Shown here: piece by piece, positions 20,192 to 27,885 of the stretch
How the letters are laid out: the number at the start of each line of letters is the position of its first letter
Numbering within the stretch: position 1 is the first letter of the stretch
NCBI RefSeq assembly: GCF_006874585.1
Contig: NZ_CP029762.1
Location: 797,607-847,606 of the forward strand
Direction of reading: 5' to 3'
Origin: Sphingomonas sp. IC081
GTDB taxonomy: Bacteria; Pseudomonadota; Alphaproteobacteria; Sphingomonadales; Sphingomonadaceae
DNA: 50,000 bases
Made by a program: the position numbers and the translations under genes
The notes under the pieces: model-generated
Database searches by the model: none
Told to the model about the DNA's origin: nothing
Seen by the model: the letters and a program-made list of their open reading frames with translations, nothing else

Positions 20192-20950
20192 TTAGCGGCC
20201 CTGGAACACCGGCACGCGCTTTTCCTTGAAAGCTGCAATGGCTTCTTTCGAATCCTCGGTCTTCGACAGGGCATTGGTGTTGTTCTGCTCGTAGCGATAG
20301 CCGTCGCGCAGGGTCATGTTCTCGATCGTGCGCATCGAATCCTTGGCGAGACGGGTCGCCATCGGGCTCTTGGAAGCGATGGTACGGGCCATGTCCATGA
20401 CCCAGGGCATCAGTTCCTCGGCCGGAAGGCACGCTTCGATCACGCCCCTGCGGTAAAGTTCCGCAGCCGGTGCGCGCCAGCCGGTCAGCATCATGCGGCG
20501 CACCATCGAATGCGGCAGGATGCGCGAGGCATGCTTGCCGCCGCCCATCAGGCCCACGTCCACTTCGGGCAGGCCGAAGAAGGCGGTTTCGGAAGCGACG
20601 ATGATGTCGCAGCTCGCGGCAAGGCCAAGCCCGCCGCCCAGTGCCGGGCCGTTCACGGCGGCGATCACCGGCTTGTTGCATTCGATGATGGCATAGCTCG
20701 ATTCCCGCACCGCACGGTTGCGCTTCCAGGTCGCGCCGGGGGCGGAAACGTCGGGCCGGTTCTTGAGATCGGCCCCGGCCGAAAAGCACTTGCCCGCCCC
20801 GGTCAGCACGGCAACGCGCACATCATCGCGGTCGCTGATCTCGTCGAAGGCATCGGCAAGGCCGTGGATCATGTCCATCGACTGCGCATTGACGGGCGGG
20901 TTGTCCATCGTGACCACGGCCACGTAGTCGGCGATATCCAGCTTGATCAT
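20192..20950 (-). CDS. Enoyl-CoA hydratase/isomerase (crotonase) family protein
   Basis: The product is 252 residues from the ATG at 20950, chosen because AGGAAGG sits 8-9 bases upstream; the ATG at 20959 directly abuts that site. Crotonase features are KCFSAGADLKNRP near 54-65, the oxyanion segment GPALGGGLGLAASCD and Glu129 in FFGLPEVDVGLMGGG. The first hydratase Glu is replaced by Gly109 (GGGLGLA), so reaction type is uncertain: hydratase, hydrolase or isomerase. It leads a two-gene unit with the MFS carrier. An operator-like site lies 80 bp upstream. Confidence 0.88.
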   Translation of the reverse strand: MIKLDIADYVAVVTMDNPPVNAQSMDMIHGLADAFDEISDRDDVRVAVLTGAGKCFSAGADLKNRPDVSAPGATWKRNRAVRESSYAIIECNKPVIAAVNGPALGGGLGLAASCDIIVASETAFFGLPEVDVGLMGGGKHASRILPHSMVRRMMLTGWRAPAAELYRRGVIEACLPAEELMPWVMDMARTIASKSPMATRLAKDSMRTIENMTLRDGYRYEQNNTNALSKTEDSKEAIAAFKEKRVPVFQGR

Positions 20951-21030
20951 CTTCGGCATCCTTCCTGATTGCGGCCATCTAACCGCGCTCCCGCCGCCGC
21001 CGTCGCGCACCTGCGCGGTCGGCGCGGGAG

Positions 21031-21046
21031 AATCCCATATGCGATG
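21031..21046. promoter_or_regulatory. Operator-like 16-mer, copy 3 (AATCCCATATGCGATG)
   Basis: It lies in the gap upstream of the crotonase-MFS pair. It matches the perfect palindrome at 37826 at 12 of 16 positions, including the central CATATG. Confidence 0.45.
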
Positions 21047-21052
21047 CGAGAT

Positions 21053-22603
21053 TCAGTCCACCTCGGCCGCATCACCGGCATCGCCAAAGGCCGACCAGCC
21101 GCCGTCAACCGGCACGATGCTGCCTGTCATGTAGGCCGAACGCGGAGAGGCCAGGAAGGCCACGGCATCGGCGATCTCCGCCGGACCACCAAGACGCCCG
21201 AGCGGAATCCGCCGCCGCACCGCGCGCAGGGACCGCTTGCCTTCCGCCTCCAGCGCCATGACGCCGGGGGTGGCGATATAGCCGGGCGCAACGGCATTCA
21301 CCCGCACGCCATGCTGCGCCCATTCGCAGGCGAGCGAGCGCGTCAGTGCCTCCACCCCCGCCTTGGCCGCGCAGTAGCTGTTGCGCCGGGGCAGACCGCC
21401 CCGCGCGGCAATCGACGAGAGATTGACGATCGCCCCGCCGCCGCCCCGCAACATGACCCGCGCCGCGGCCGTCGCCAGTTGCAACGGCGCGACGAGGTTG
21501 ATCGCCAATCCCCCTTCGAAAGCCTCGAGTTGCTGCTCGGTGGTCGGCGCAAAATCGTCGGCAATCGCGGCGTTGTTGACGAAGACATCGATGCGGCCAT
21601 GCTGCGCAGCGATCCGTTCCATGACCTGCGCGACGGCAGCCTCGTCCGTTACATCCAGCCGCAGCCCGTGCCGGTCTGCGGGAAGCGCATCCAGCGCCTC
21701 GGCATCGCGGTCGAGCACCACCACGCGCGCGCCGTCTGTGACAAAACGATCCGCCGTCGCCGCACCGATTCCGCGCGCGCCGCCGGAGATCACGACGACC
21801 GGAGCCTTCTGCACCTCCGGCACCGGCGCGGCCGCGAGAGCCGCAGGCGCAGTGCCGCCATAAGCGCTGTAGCCGCCATCGACCGCCACGCTGGCACCGG
21901 TGACATAGCCGTTGCCCGCTGCCCAAAGCACCACCTGCGCAATGTCCTCCGGCCGCGCCATCCGCCCGAGCGGCACGCGCGCGGCAACCGAGGCTGGATC
22001 GACCCGTCCTTCAGCCACCAGCCCCTCGACGATCTCGGTCGCGACATAGCCGGGCAGCACCGCATTCACGCGCACGCCCTGCCCCGCCCACTCGCAGGCA
22101 AGCGCCCGCGTGAAACCCAGAATACCCGCCTTCGACATCGCATAGGGCGTCCGCCCCGGGATCGCCTGCAAGGCCGCGCCCGAGGACAGATTGACGATCA
22201 CGCCGCCGCCATTGGCCAGCATCGCCCGCCCGGCCTCGCGCGCGGCAAGATAGCTGCCGGTCAGGTTGACGCGCAGGATTTGCGCTGCCGTGGCGCTATC
22301 CAGTTCCAGCGCCAGAGTGCCCGCCGGATCGACGATCCCGGCATTGTTCACCAGCACATCGATCCGGCCATGCCGCGCGATGACGTGAGCAATCCCCGTG
22401 ACGATGGAGGCTTCCTCTGCCATGTCCATGACCAGCGCGCCGTGTGGATCGCCCAGTTCCGCCGCCGCCTCGCGCACCGCCGCCTCGTCGCGGTCGGCCA
22501 GCACGACGACGGCCCCCTCCCGCGCAAACAGCCGTGCGGTGGCAAGGCCGATGCCTCTGGCCGCGCCCGTCACCAGAACTACCTTCGGTCCGTTCTGCGT
22601 CAC
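21053..22603 (-). CDS. Tandem short-chain dehydrogenase/reductase fusion (two complete SDR domains)
   Basis: The product is 516 residues from the GTG at 22603, preferred over an ATG at 22645 because GGGAGAGAG precedes it. Domain 1 (1-250) has cofactor motif TGAARGIG at 12-19, NNAG at 86-89 and the YAMSK catalytic pair Tyr154/Lys158. An Ala/Pro-rich linker (about 250-268) leads to domain 2, with SGGARGIG at 273-280, NNAA at 343-346 and Tyr410/Lys414 in YCAAK. Both halves end in the usual (Y/M)TG...VDGG segment and both look catalytically intact. The fusion probably joins two oxidations or a pseudo-dimer in one chain; substrates are not readable. It diverges from another SDR gene. Confidence 0.93.
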   Translation of the reverse strand: MTQNGPKVVLVTGAARGIGLATARLFAREGAVVVLADRDEAAVREAAAELGDPHGALVMDMAEEASIVTGIAHVIARHGRIDVLVNNAGIVDPAGTLALELDSATAAQILRVNLTGSYLAAREAGRAMLANGGGVIVNLSSGAALQAIPGRTPYAMSKAGILGFTRALACEWAGQGVRVNAVLPGYVATEIVEGLVAEGRVDPASVAARVPLGRMARPEDIAQVVLWAAGNGYVTGASVAVDGGYSAYGGTAPAALAAAPVPEVQKAPVVVISGGARGIGAATADRFVTDGARVVVLDRDAEALDALPADRHGLRLDVTDEAAVAQVMERIAAQHGRIDVFVNNAAIADDFAPTTEQQLEAFEGGLAINLVAPLQLATAAARVMLRGGGGAIVNLSSIAARGGLPRRNSYCAAKAGVEALTRSLACEWAQHGVRVNAVAPGYIATPGVMALEAEGKRSLRAVRRRIPLGRLGGPAEIADAVAFLASPRSAYMTGSIVPVDGGWSAFGDAGDAAEVD

Positions 22604-22688
22604 TATCTCTCTCCCGGCAGTGCATTTTCCCGGCGAGCGAAGCATTCGCCGCGCCGCCTCTCAACCAGCCGGAAGCGAGCCCCATACC

Positions 22689-22704
22689 TATCACCTATGG
22701 GATA
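22689..22704. promoter_or_regulatory. Operator-like 16-mer, copy 4 (TATCACCTATGGGATA)
   Basis: It sits in the divergent gap between the SDR fusion (start 22603) and the single SDR (start 22817). It matches the perfect copy at 37826 at 14 of 16 positions. Confidence 0.6.
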
Positions 22705-22770
22705 AGCCCCCGCGCCGCCCGTCCCCGGCTTGGGCCCGCGCGCAAGGCCGCCTTATGCCGCCCACCGAGC

Positions 22771-22798
22771 ACATTTGGCCAAACACATTTGGCCAAGC
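22771..22798. repeat. Two tandem 14-bp units each containing the palindrome TTGGCCAA
   Basis: Units of the form ACATTTGGCCAA(A/G)C follow each other at 22771-22784 and 22785-22798, placing TTGGCCAA at 22775-22782 and 22789-22796. They end 18 bases before the SDR start, inside its likely 5' leader. They could be a second operator or a simple duplication. Confidence 0.6.
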
Positions 22799-22816
22799 AC
22801 ATTACGGGAGAACATC

Positions 22817-23575
22817 ATGTCGCAACGACTGTCCGGGCGCGTCGCGCTCGTCACCGGCGCCTCGCGCGGGCTGGGCCGGGCCATCGCCGAGCTTTTCGCA
22901 GCCGAAGGTGCCGCCGTCGCCGTGCTCGATCTGAAGGAGCACTGGGCGCAGACGGTCGTGGACGGCATCACCGCGCAGGGCGGCAAGGCGCTCGCCATCG
23001 GTTGCGACGTATCCGACCGGGAAGCCGTGCAGGCCGCCGTCGCGCGCACTGTCGATACCTTCGGCGGCCTCGATGTGACCGTCAGCAGCGCGATGTGGAA
23101 CAAGTACGAGCCCATCGCCGATATCACCCCTGAAACGCTGGCGCGCATGTCCGGTGTAGGGTTCGACGGCATCGTCTGGATGACGCAGGCGGCGGCCCCG
23201 CACATGGCCCGGCGCGGCGGCGGATCGATGATCAACATCGCCTCGGTCTCAGCGCTCAAGGGCATGGTCAACGCACTGCTCTATTGCGGCATCAAGGCGG
23301 GCGTCGGCGGCCTGACCCGCGCGGCGGCAGTGGAACTGGGCGGGCAAGGCATCCGCGTCAACGCGATCTCCCCCGCGACCGTCGCCACCGAGGGCGTGAA
23401 AGCCATGCTTGACGAAGAGGCGCTGGCCCAGCGCAAGGCCCGCATCCCGCTCGGCCGTCTGGGCGAGACCGACGATATCGCCCAGACCGCGCTGTGGCTG
23501 GCCTCGGAAGGATCGGCCTTCGTTTCCGGCCAGATGATTACGGTCGACGGCGGCCTTGCCAACGCGATCCTTTGA
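22817..23575 (+). CDS. Short-chain dehydrogenase/reductase
   Basis: The product is 252 residues from the ATG at 22817 with GGGAGAA upstream. It has the cofactor motif TGASRGLG at 13-20, Ser143/Ser145 in NIASVSALKG, and the catalytic Tyr156/Lys160 in YCGIK. The C-terminal FVSGQMITVDGGLA segment is normal. The NNAG motif after strand 4 is replaced by SSAM at 90-93, which is unusual for a classical SDR. Asp37 at the end of strand 2 (AVLDLKE) favours NAD(H). A sterol-, cyclic-alcohol- or 3-hydroxyacyl-type dehydrogenase is possible. It diverges from the SDR fusion. Confidence 0.92.
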   Translation: MSQRLSGRVALVTGASRGLGRAIAELFAAEGAAVAVLDLKEHWAQTVVDGITAQGGKALAIGCDVSDREAVQAAVARTVDTFGGLDVTVSSAMWNKYEPIADITPETLARMSGVGFDGIVWMTQAAAPHMARRGGGSMINIASVSALKGMVNALLYCGIKAGVGGLTRAAAVELGGQGIRVNAISPATVATEGVKAMLDEEALAQRKARIPLGRLGETDDIAQTALWLASEGSAFVSGQMITVDGGLANAIL

Positions 23576-23583
23576 ACGACAAA

Positions 23584-23660
23584 GGGCTTCGACAGGCTCA
23601 GCCTGAGCGGAATTGAGAGCAGGCCTCTCCTTTCCGCTCAGGCTGAGCCTGTCGAAGCCC
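23584..23660. repeat. Perfect 27-bp inverted repeat (REP-like element)
   Basis: The arm 23584-23610 starts GGGCTTCGACAGGCTCAGCC and is exactly complementary to 23634-23660. The 23-base spacer carries a smaller GAGAG...CTCTC pairing. It lies between the convergent SDR and acyl-CoA dehydrogenase genes, so it can also act as a bidirectional transcription stop. Such TTCGACAGGCTCAG repeats are, from memory, dispersed in sphingomonad genomes. Confidence 0.9.
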
Positions 23661-23676
23661 CCGCGTGCGGGGCACT

Positions 23677-25374
23677 TCACATCCAGCCCGGATCGACTTC
23701 CAGAACCTCCGTCCCAGCCGCGCAGCACGCCAGCCACGCATTCACACGCGGCAATTCGCAGGCAGCGTAATAGCCCAGCGCCGCTGCTGTGCCTTGCTCC
23801 AGCCGCTCTCCCTTGCCCCGCGCGCTGAGCGCAAGGTCGAGCCAGATCCAGCCCACCACCGCATGGCCGAAGGCAAAGAGGAACGGGGTCGCCACTTCCA
23901 GCGCCGCATCGCTCTCGCGCAGCATTTCCAGCCCCGCCTCGACGTCAGCCCACACGGCCTTCAGCGCATCGGCCTGATCGGCAAAGCCATTCGAAGCCGC
24001 CGCCAAAGTCGCGGCGATCCGTGCCTTGAGTATGGCAAATCCCTCGGCCTGCTTCAGCAGCTTGCGCCCCAGCAGATCGATGGCCTGAATGTCGGTCGTA
24101 CCTTCGTGGATCGGGTTGAGCCGGTTGTCGCGGTACACCTGCTCGACATCGAAGTCGCGGGTATAGCCATATCCGCCGTGAACCTGGATCGCCATGGCAT
24201 TGGCCTCCAAGCCCATCTCGGACGAGAAGGTCTTCACCACCGGCGTCAGCAGGGCCAACAGCGCCGCGCTTTCGGCATCTCCGGCGTCCACCAGCCGCGC
24301 CGCATAAAAACAGAGCGCCAAGGCGCCCTCGCCCAGCGCCTTCTGCGCCAGCAACATCCGTCGCACCGCCGGATGGGCCATGATCGGCACCGAGGCGCCT
24401 TCCGCGCCCCGACCCTGCAAGCGCTCCTGCGCATAGCCGAGCGCATGGCCATAGCCCCGGCAGGCCAGCGCCGCCGCGCCCAGGCCCACGGAAATGCGCG
24501 CCTCGTTCATCATCATGAACATCTGGCGCAGGCCCTGTCCTTCCTCACCCACCAGCCAACCGGTGGCCCCGCCATTCTCGCCGAATGCGAGCAGGCAATT
24601 GGGTATCGCGCGGTAGCCCATCTTGTGGTTGAGTCCGGCCACGGCAATGTCATTGCGCAAACCGTCCGGCAACACACGCGGCACGATGAACAGCGAGAGG
24701 CCTGCCGTTCCCTCTGGCAAACTGCCATCGGCCAAGGCCACTTTGGCCAGAACCAGATGGACGATGTTCTCGCCCACATCGTGCTCGCCGCCCGAAATCC
24801 ACATCTTGGAGCCGGTCAGGCGATAGCGGCGGCCGAGGGGGTCCTCTCCCTCCCGCTCCGCGCGGGTGCGCACGGCGCCGAGGTCCGATCCCGCCTGCGG
24901 TTCGGACAGGCACATCGTCCCCAGCCAGCGCCCGGCGATCTGCGGGCGGGCAAAGGCATCGACTTGCGCGGGGCTGCCGAACTCGGCGATCAGGCGCGCA
25001 TTGGCGACCGTCAGCATCGCATAGGACGAGGTGGCGATATTGGCCGCCGCGAACCACGCGAAGCTGGCAGAGGTTACCGTGAAGGGCAGGCCGTGCCCGC
25101 CGAGATCCTCCGGGAAGCCAGCCCCGAACAGGCCAAGCCCGCCATATTCCTCGATCGCCGCCTTCACTTCCGGGTGGACGGTGACGCCCTCCGGCCCGAT
25201 CTGTGGCTCCTGCGTGTCGCCCGCCTTGAAGTGGCTGAGATAGCGTTCGCGGGCCAGCGTCTCGGAAAGGTCGAGCACGGCATCGACGGTCGCCCGCTCG
25301 GCAATTTCGCCCACCGCCAGCCAGTCATGCAGGCAAAAGTCCAGAAATTCACGGTCGAGAAGGCGGGTGCTCAC
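23677..25374 (-). CDS. Acyl-CoA dehydrogenase, DmdC-like (long form)
   Basis: The product is 565 residues from the GTG at 25374, overlapping the upstream stop by 4 bp (GTGA). Motifs are FAD-binding MCLSEPQAGSDLGAV, substrate-side GSKMWISGGEHD, and the C-terminal QVHGGYGYTRDFDVEQVYRDN followed by LNPIHEGTTDIQAIDLLGRK, which carries the catalytic Glu. The extra C-terminal helical domain after about 450 places it with the long 3-methylmercaptopropionyl-CoA-dehydrogenase-like group rather than the 380-residue form. It oxidises an acyl-CoA to the 2-enoyl-CoA, passing electrons to ETF. Co-transcription with an acyl-CoA synthetase suggests activation and dehydrogenation of the same acid. Confidence 0.92.
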   Translation of the reverse strand: MSTRLLDREFLDFCLHDWLAVGEIAERATVDAVLDLSETLARERYLSHFKAGDTQEPQIGPEGVTVHPEVKAAIEEYGGLGLFGAGFPEDLGGHGLPFTVTSASFAWFAAANIATSSYAMLTVANARLIAEFGSPAQVDAFARPQIAGRWLGTMCLSEPQAGSDLGAVRTRAEREGEDPLGRRYRLTGSKMWISGGEHDVGENIVHLVLAKVALADGSLPEGTAGLSLFIVPRVLPDGLRNDIAVAGLNHKMGYRAIPNCLLAFGENGGATGWLVGEEGQGLRQMFMMMNEARISVGLGAAALACRGYGHALGYAQERLQGRGAEGASVPIMAHPAVRRMLLAQKALGEGALALCFYAARLVDAGDAESAALLALLTPVVKTFSSEMGLEANAMAIQVHGGYGYTRDFDVEQVYRDNRLNPIHEGTTDIQAIDLLGRKLLKQAEGFAILKARIAATLAAASNGFADQADALKAVWADVEAGLEMLRESDAALEVATPFLFAFGHAVVGWIWLDLALSARGKGERLEQGTAAALGYYAACELPRVNAWLACCAAGTEVLEVDPGWM

Positions 25375-27515
25375 GACAGCAGGACCAGCGCATCGAGCGG
25401 CACCACCCCCTCGCCCGCAGGCATGACCTTGAGCGGGTTGATATCCACCCCGGCCAGCCGATCCTCGTTGGCCGCTGCAAAGCGCGAGAGGGCAGCCAGC
25501 GTCTCGGCCAACGCCTCGATATCCGCAGGAGGCGCGCCGCGCACGCCTTGCAGCACCTTGCCCGCCGTCGTCTCGGCGATCATCCGGCGCGCTTCGGCGG
25601 TATCGAACGGCACAGCGCGGAAGGTCACGTCCTTGAGCACTTCCACCAGCACCCCGCCAAGGCCGAACATCACCACCGGCCCCAGCGTCGCATCCACGCT
25701 GACACCCGCGATCGTTTCCACGCCGCCGCCGATCATCGGGGCGACGAGAACACCCTCGATCACCGCATCGGGCATGGCGCTCCCCGCGCGTTCGAGCACG
25801 GTTGCAGCGGCTTCGCGCACGGCGGCGGCATCCTTCAGGTTGACGATCACGCCGCCCACCTCGGTCTTGTGCGCAATCTGGGGCGAGCAGATCTTGACCA
25901 CGACCGGATAGCCGATGGCATCCGCCGCCGCGGCCGCTTCGTCCGGCGTCGTGACAAGGCGCTCGTCGGGGAAAGGCATTCCGGCTTCGGCAAGGACTTG
26001 CTTGGCCGTGCGCTCGCTCAGCGCGCCAGTCGCGGTGATCGGCACGGGCAGCGGAACCGGCACGGATCGCGGTGCGCCGGCCTGCGCAAAGCTTTCGGTG
26101 AAACGCATCATGGCGCCCAGCGCGCGGGTCAACGCAACACTGTCCTCGAAGACGAGAAAACCGCGTTCCTCGTAAGCGCGCACGACCTCGCGCGGCGCGC
26201 TCATGGTGACGGCGCGGATCAGGCCGTCGCCGCCGGGCCCGGCCGCTTCCAGCGCTTCGGCAAGGCGAGCCGAATAGCTGGGCAGCGCAGGCGTCGTCCC
26301 CAGGATCGCGACAAACATGTCATAACCGCCCTGTTCCAGCACTACCTGGATATAGCGCGTCATCAGCGGCAGGTCGGTCATCGCCTGCGCCGTCGCGTCG
26401 ATGGGATTGACCGGTGAGGCATAGGGCAGCAGCGCCTTCAGTTCGGCCTGCGCCGCCTGCGGCATCGGCGTGACCGCCAGCCCCGCCTCATCGCCGTCGT
26501 CGGCCATCTGGATGCCGAGCCCGCCCGACATCGAGAAGATGCCCAGCCGGTTTCCGCGCGGCAGACCGGCACGGGCGATGGCATAGGCGATATCGATCTG
26601 CTCCGCCGTGCTGCGTGCGCGGTGGACGCCGTATTGGCGGCAGATCGCATCGAACACGCCGTCCGATCCGGCCAGTGCCGCCGTATGGCTGCCCACCGCA
26701 TGCGCGCCCACTTCGGAGCGGCCCACTTTCAGCAGGACGACGGCGATCCCGCGCCTGCGTGCAAGGTCCAGCGCTTCGAAGAACACCGCGCGGTTCCGCA
26801 CGCCTTCGGCATAGGCCATGACCACTTTCACGCCCTCACGGTCGATCACCCAGCGCAGGGCTTCGGCCATGTCGACGTCGCACTCGTTGCCGGTGGTGAT
26901 CCAGTGGCGAATGCCAAGCCCGCGATTGCGGGCAAGCTGGGCGACATGCGAGCCATAGGCCCCGCTCTGGGAGACGATGGCGACCGGTCCGGGTTCGAGG
27001 AACCCGTCGTCCAGCATCACCGAGAACGTGCCGTAATAACCGATGGAGCTATCCGCCGCGCCCAGGCAGTTCGGCCCGAGCAGACGCAGCCCGCCCGCGC
27101 GGGCGATGGCGACGATGCGCGCCTGCTCCTCACGGCCTTCCTCTCCCATCTCGGCGAAACCGGCAGCGAAAATGATTGCCGCCTTCACGCCCGCCGCAAC
27201 GCAGTCCTCTACCGCCTGCCGCGTGGAGGCGGCAGGGACGGCCAGCAGGGCAAGGTCCGGCACTTCGGGCAGCGCGGCGATGGAGGGCCAGGCCTGCTCG
27301 CCCTGCACCGTTTCGCGCCTGGGGTTAACCGGATAGACCCGCCCCTGATAACCGCTGCCCTTCAGGTAGCGCAGCGGACGCCCGCCGATCCGCGCGGCAT
27401 CGTCCGAGGCGCCGACCAGCGCGATCGAGCGCGGCGCGAACAGTGCGTCGAGACCGGCGGTCGCTGCTGCGCCCTCAAGGTTTCCCGCAGGCCGGGTGTC
27501 ATCGCAGATCGTCAC
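25371..27515 (-). CDS. ADP-forming acyl-CoA synthetase (acetate-CoA ligase-type, fused alpha-beta)
   Basis: The product is 714 residues from the GTG at 27515 with GAGAGAGAGG upstream; an ATG at 27533 is a less likely start. Domains in order are a CoA-binding Rossmann domain (LFAPRSIALVGASDD...GYQGRVYPVNP), two succinyl-CoA-ligase-like domains including GPVAIVSQSGAYGSH and the phosphohistidine loop GSHTAALAGSDGVF, and a C-terminal ATP-grasp domain (GYPVVVKICSPQIAHKTEVG, GVLVAPMI, FGLGGVLVEVLKDVTF). It forms acyl-CoA thioesters from free acids with NTP to NDP turnover. Its broad relatives act on acetate, aryl-acetates or branched acids. It heads an operon with the DmdC-like dehydrogenase and diverges from a TonB receptor. 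Confidence 0.92.
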   Translation of the reverse strand: MTICDDTRPAGNLEGAAATAGLDALFAPRSIALVGASDDAARIGGRPLRYLKGSGYQGRVYPVNPRRETVQGEQAWPSIAALPEVPDLALLAVPAASTRQAVEDCVAAGVKAAIIFAAGFAEMGEEGREEQARIVAIARAGGLRLLGPNCLGAADSSIGYYGTFSVMLDDGFLEPGPVAIVSQSGAYGSHVAQLARNRGLGIRHWITTGNECDVDMAEALRWVIDREGVKVVMAYAEGVRNRAVFFEALDLARRRGIAVVLLKVGRSEVGAHAVGSHTAALAGSDGVFDAICRQYGVHRARSTAEQIDIAYAIARAGLPRGNRLGIFSMSGGLGIQMADDGDEAGLAVTPMPQAAQAELKALLPYASPVNPIDATAQAMTDLPLMTRYIQVVLEQGGYDMFVAILGTTPALPSYSARLAEALEAAGPGGDGLIRAVTMSAPREVVRAYEERGFLVFEDSVALTRALGAMMRFTESFAQAGAPRSVPVPLPVPITATGALSERTAKQVLAEAGMPFPDERLVTTPDEAAAAADAIGYPVVVKICSPQIAHKTEVGGVIVNLKDAAAVREAAATVLERAGSAMPDAVIEGVLVAPMIGGGVETIAGVSVDATLGPVVMFGLGGVLVEVLKDVTFRAVPFDTAEARRMIAETTAGKVLQGVRGAPPADIEALAETLAALSRFAAANEDRLAGVDINPLKVMPAGEGVVPLDALVLLS

Positions 27516-27606
27516 GTCGCCTCTCTCTCTCATTCCTGTTTTCCGAGCGAAAAGGCCTGCCACGGGCGCTACCGCATCGTTACCGGGGACAAGGAAAGAG
27601 CCCCTG

Positions 27607-27622
27607 TTTCATATCCGTGATT
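27607..27622. promoter_or_regulatory. Operator-like 16-mer, copy 5 (TTTCATATCCGTGATT)
   Basis: First of three copies in this divergent gap. TCA and TGA triplets are separated by six bases as in the perfect copy at 37826. Confidence 0.55.
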
Positions 27623-27643
27623 TGCAAGCGGCGAACGTCCCGC

Positions 27644-27659
27644 CATCCCATCCGTGATA
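27644..27659. promoter_or_regulatory. Operator-like 16-mer, copy 6 (CATCCCATCCGTGATA)
   Basis: Second copy in the gap, 37 bases from the first. The right half GTGATA is exact and the left half is degenerate. Confidence 0.5.
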
Positions 27660-27687
27660 GCGCAGCGTTGCCGCCCCCGCCGCGCGC

Positions 27688-27703
27688 TATCAGCCTTGTG
27701 ATA
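27688..27703. promoter_or_regulatory. Operator-like 16-mer, copy 7 (TATCAGCCTTGTGATA)
   Basis: Third copy in the gap, 44 bases from the second. Both half-sites are near perfect (TATCA and GTGATA). Confidence 0.6.
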
Positions 27704-27885
27704 TTCCCCTGCAGCACCCTGCCCGCGATTGAACGAAAGCCCCGCAGCGAGGACGTCGGTGTCCCGTCACGAGGCACTTGGCGCAGCAACACCGGCTTGC
27801 GCCAGCCGCCGAGAACGAAGAAGGCGCCAGACGCCTGGGGCCAATAACAAGGGCGCAAGACGCCGGGGTTTGTGGGAGAAGAAGA

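Larger units (their letters stand above)
27516..27885. other. Divergent regulatory gap between acyl-CoA synthetase and TonB receptor
   Basis: The 370 bases contain no convincing gene. They hold three copies of the operator-like 16-mer, at 27607, 27644 and 27688, and the start-proximal leader of the TonB receptor with GGGAGAAGAA before the GTG at 27886. Both divergent promoters must lie here. Confidence 0.6.
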
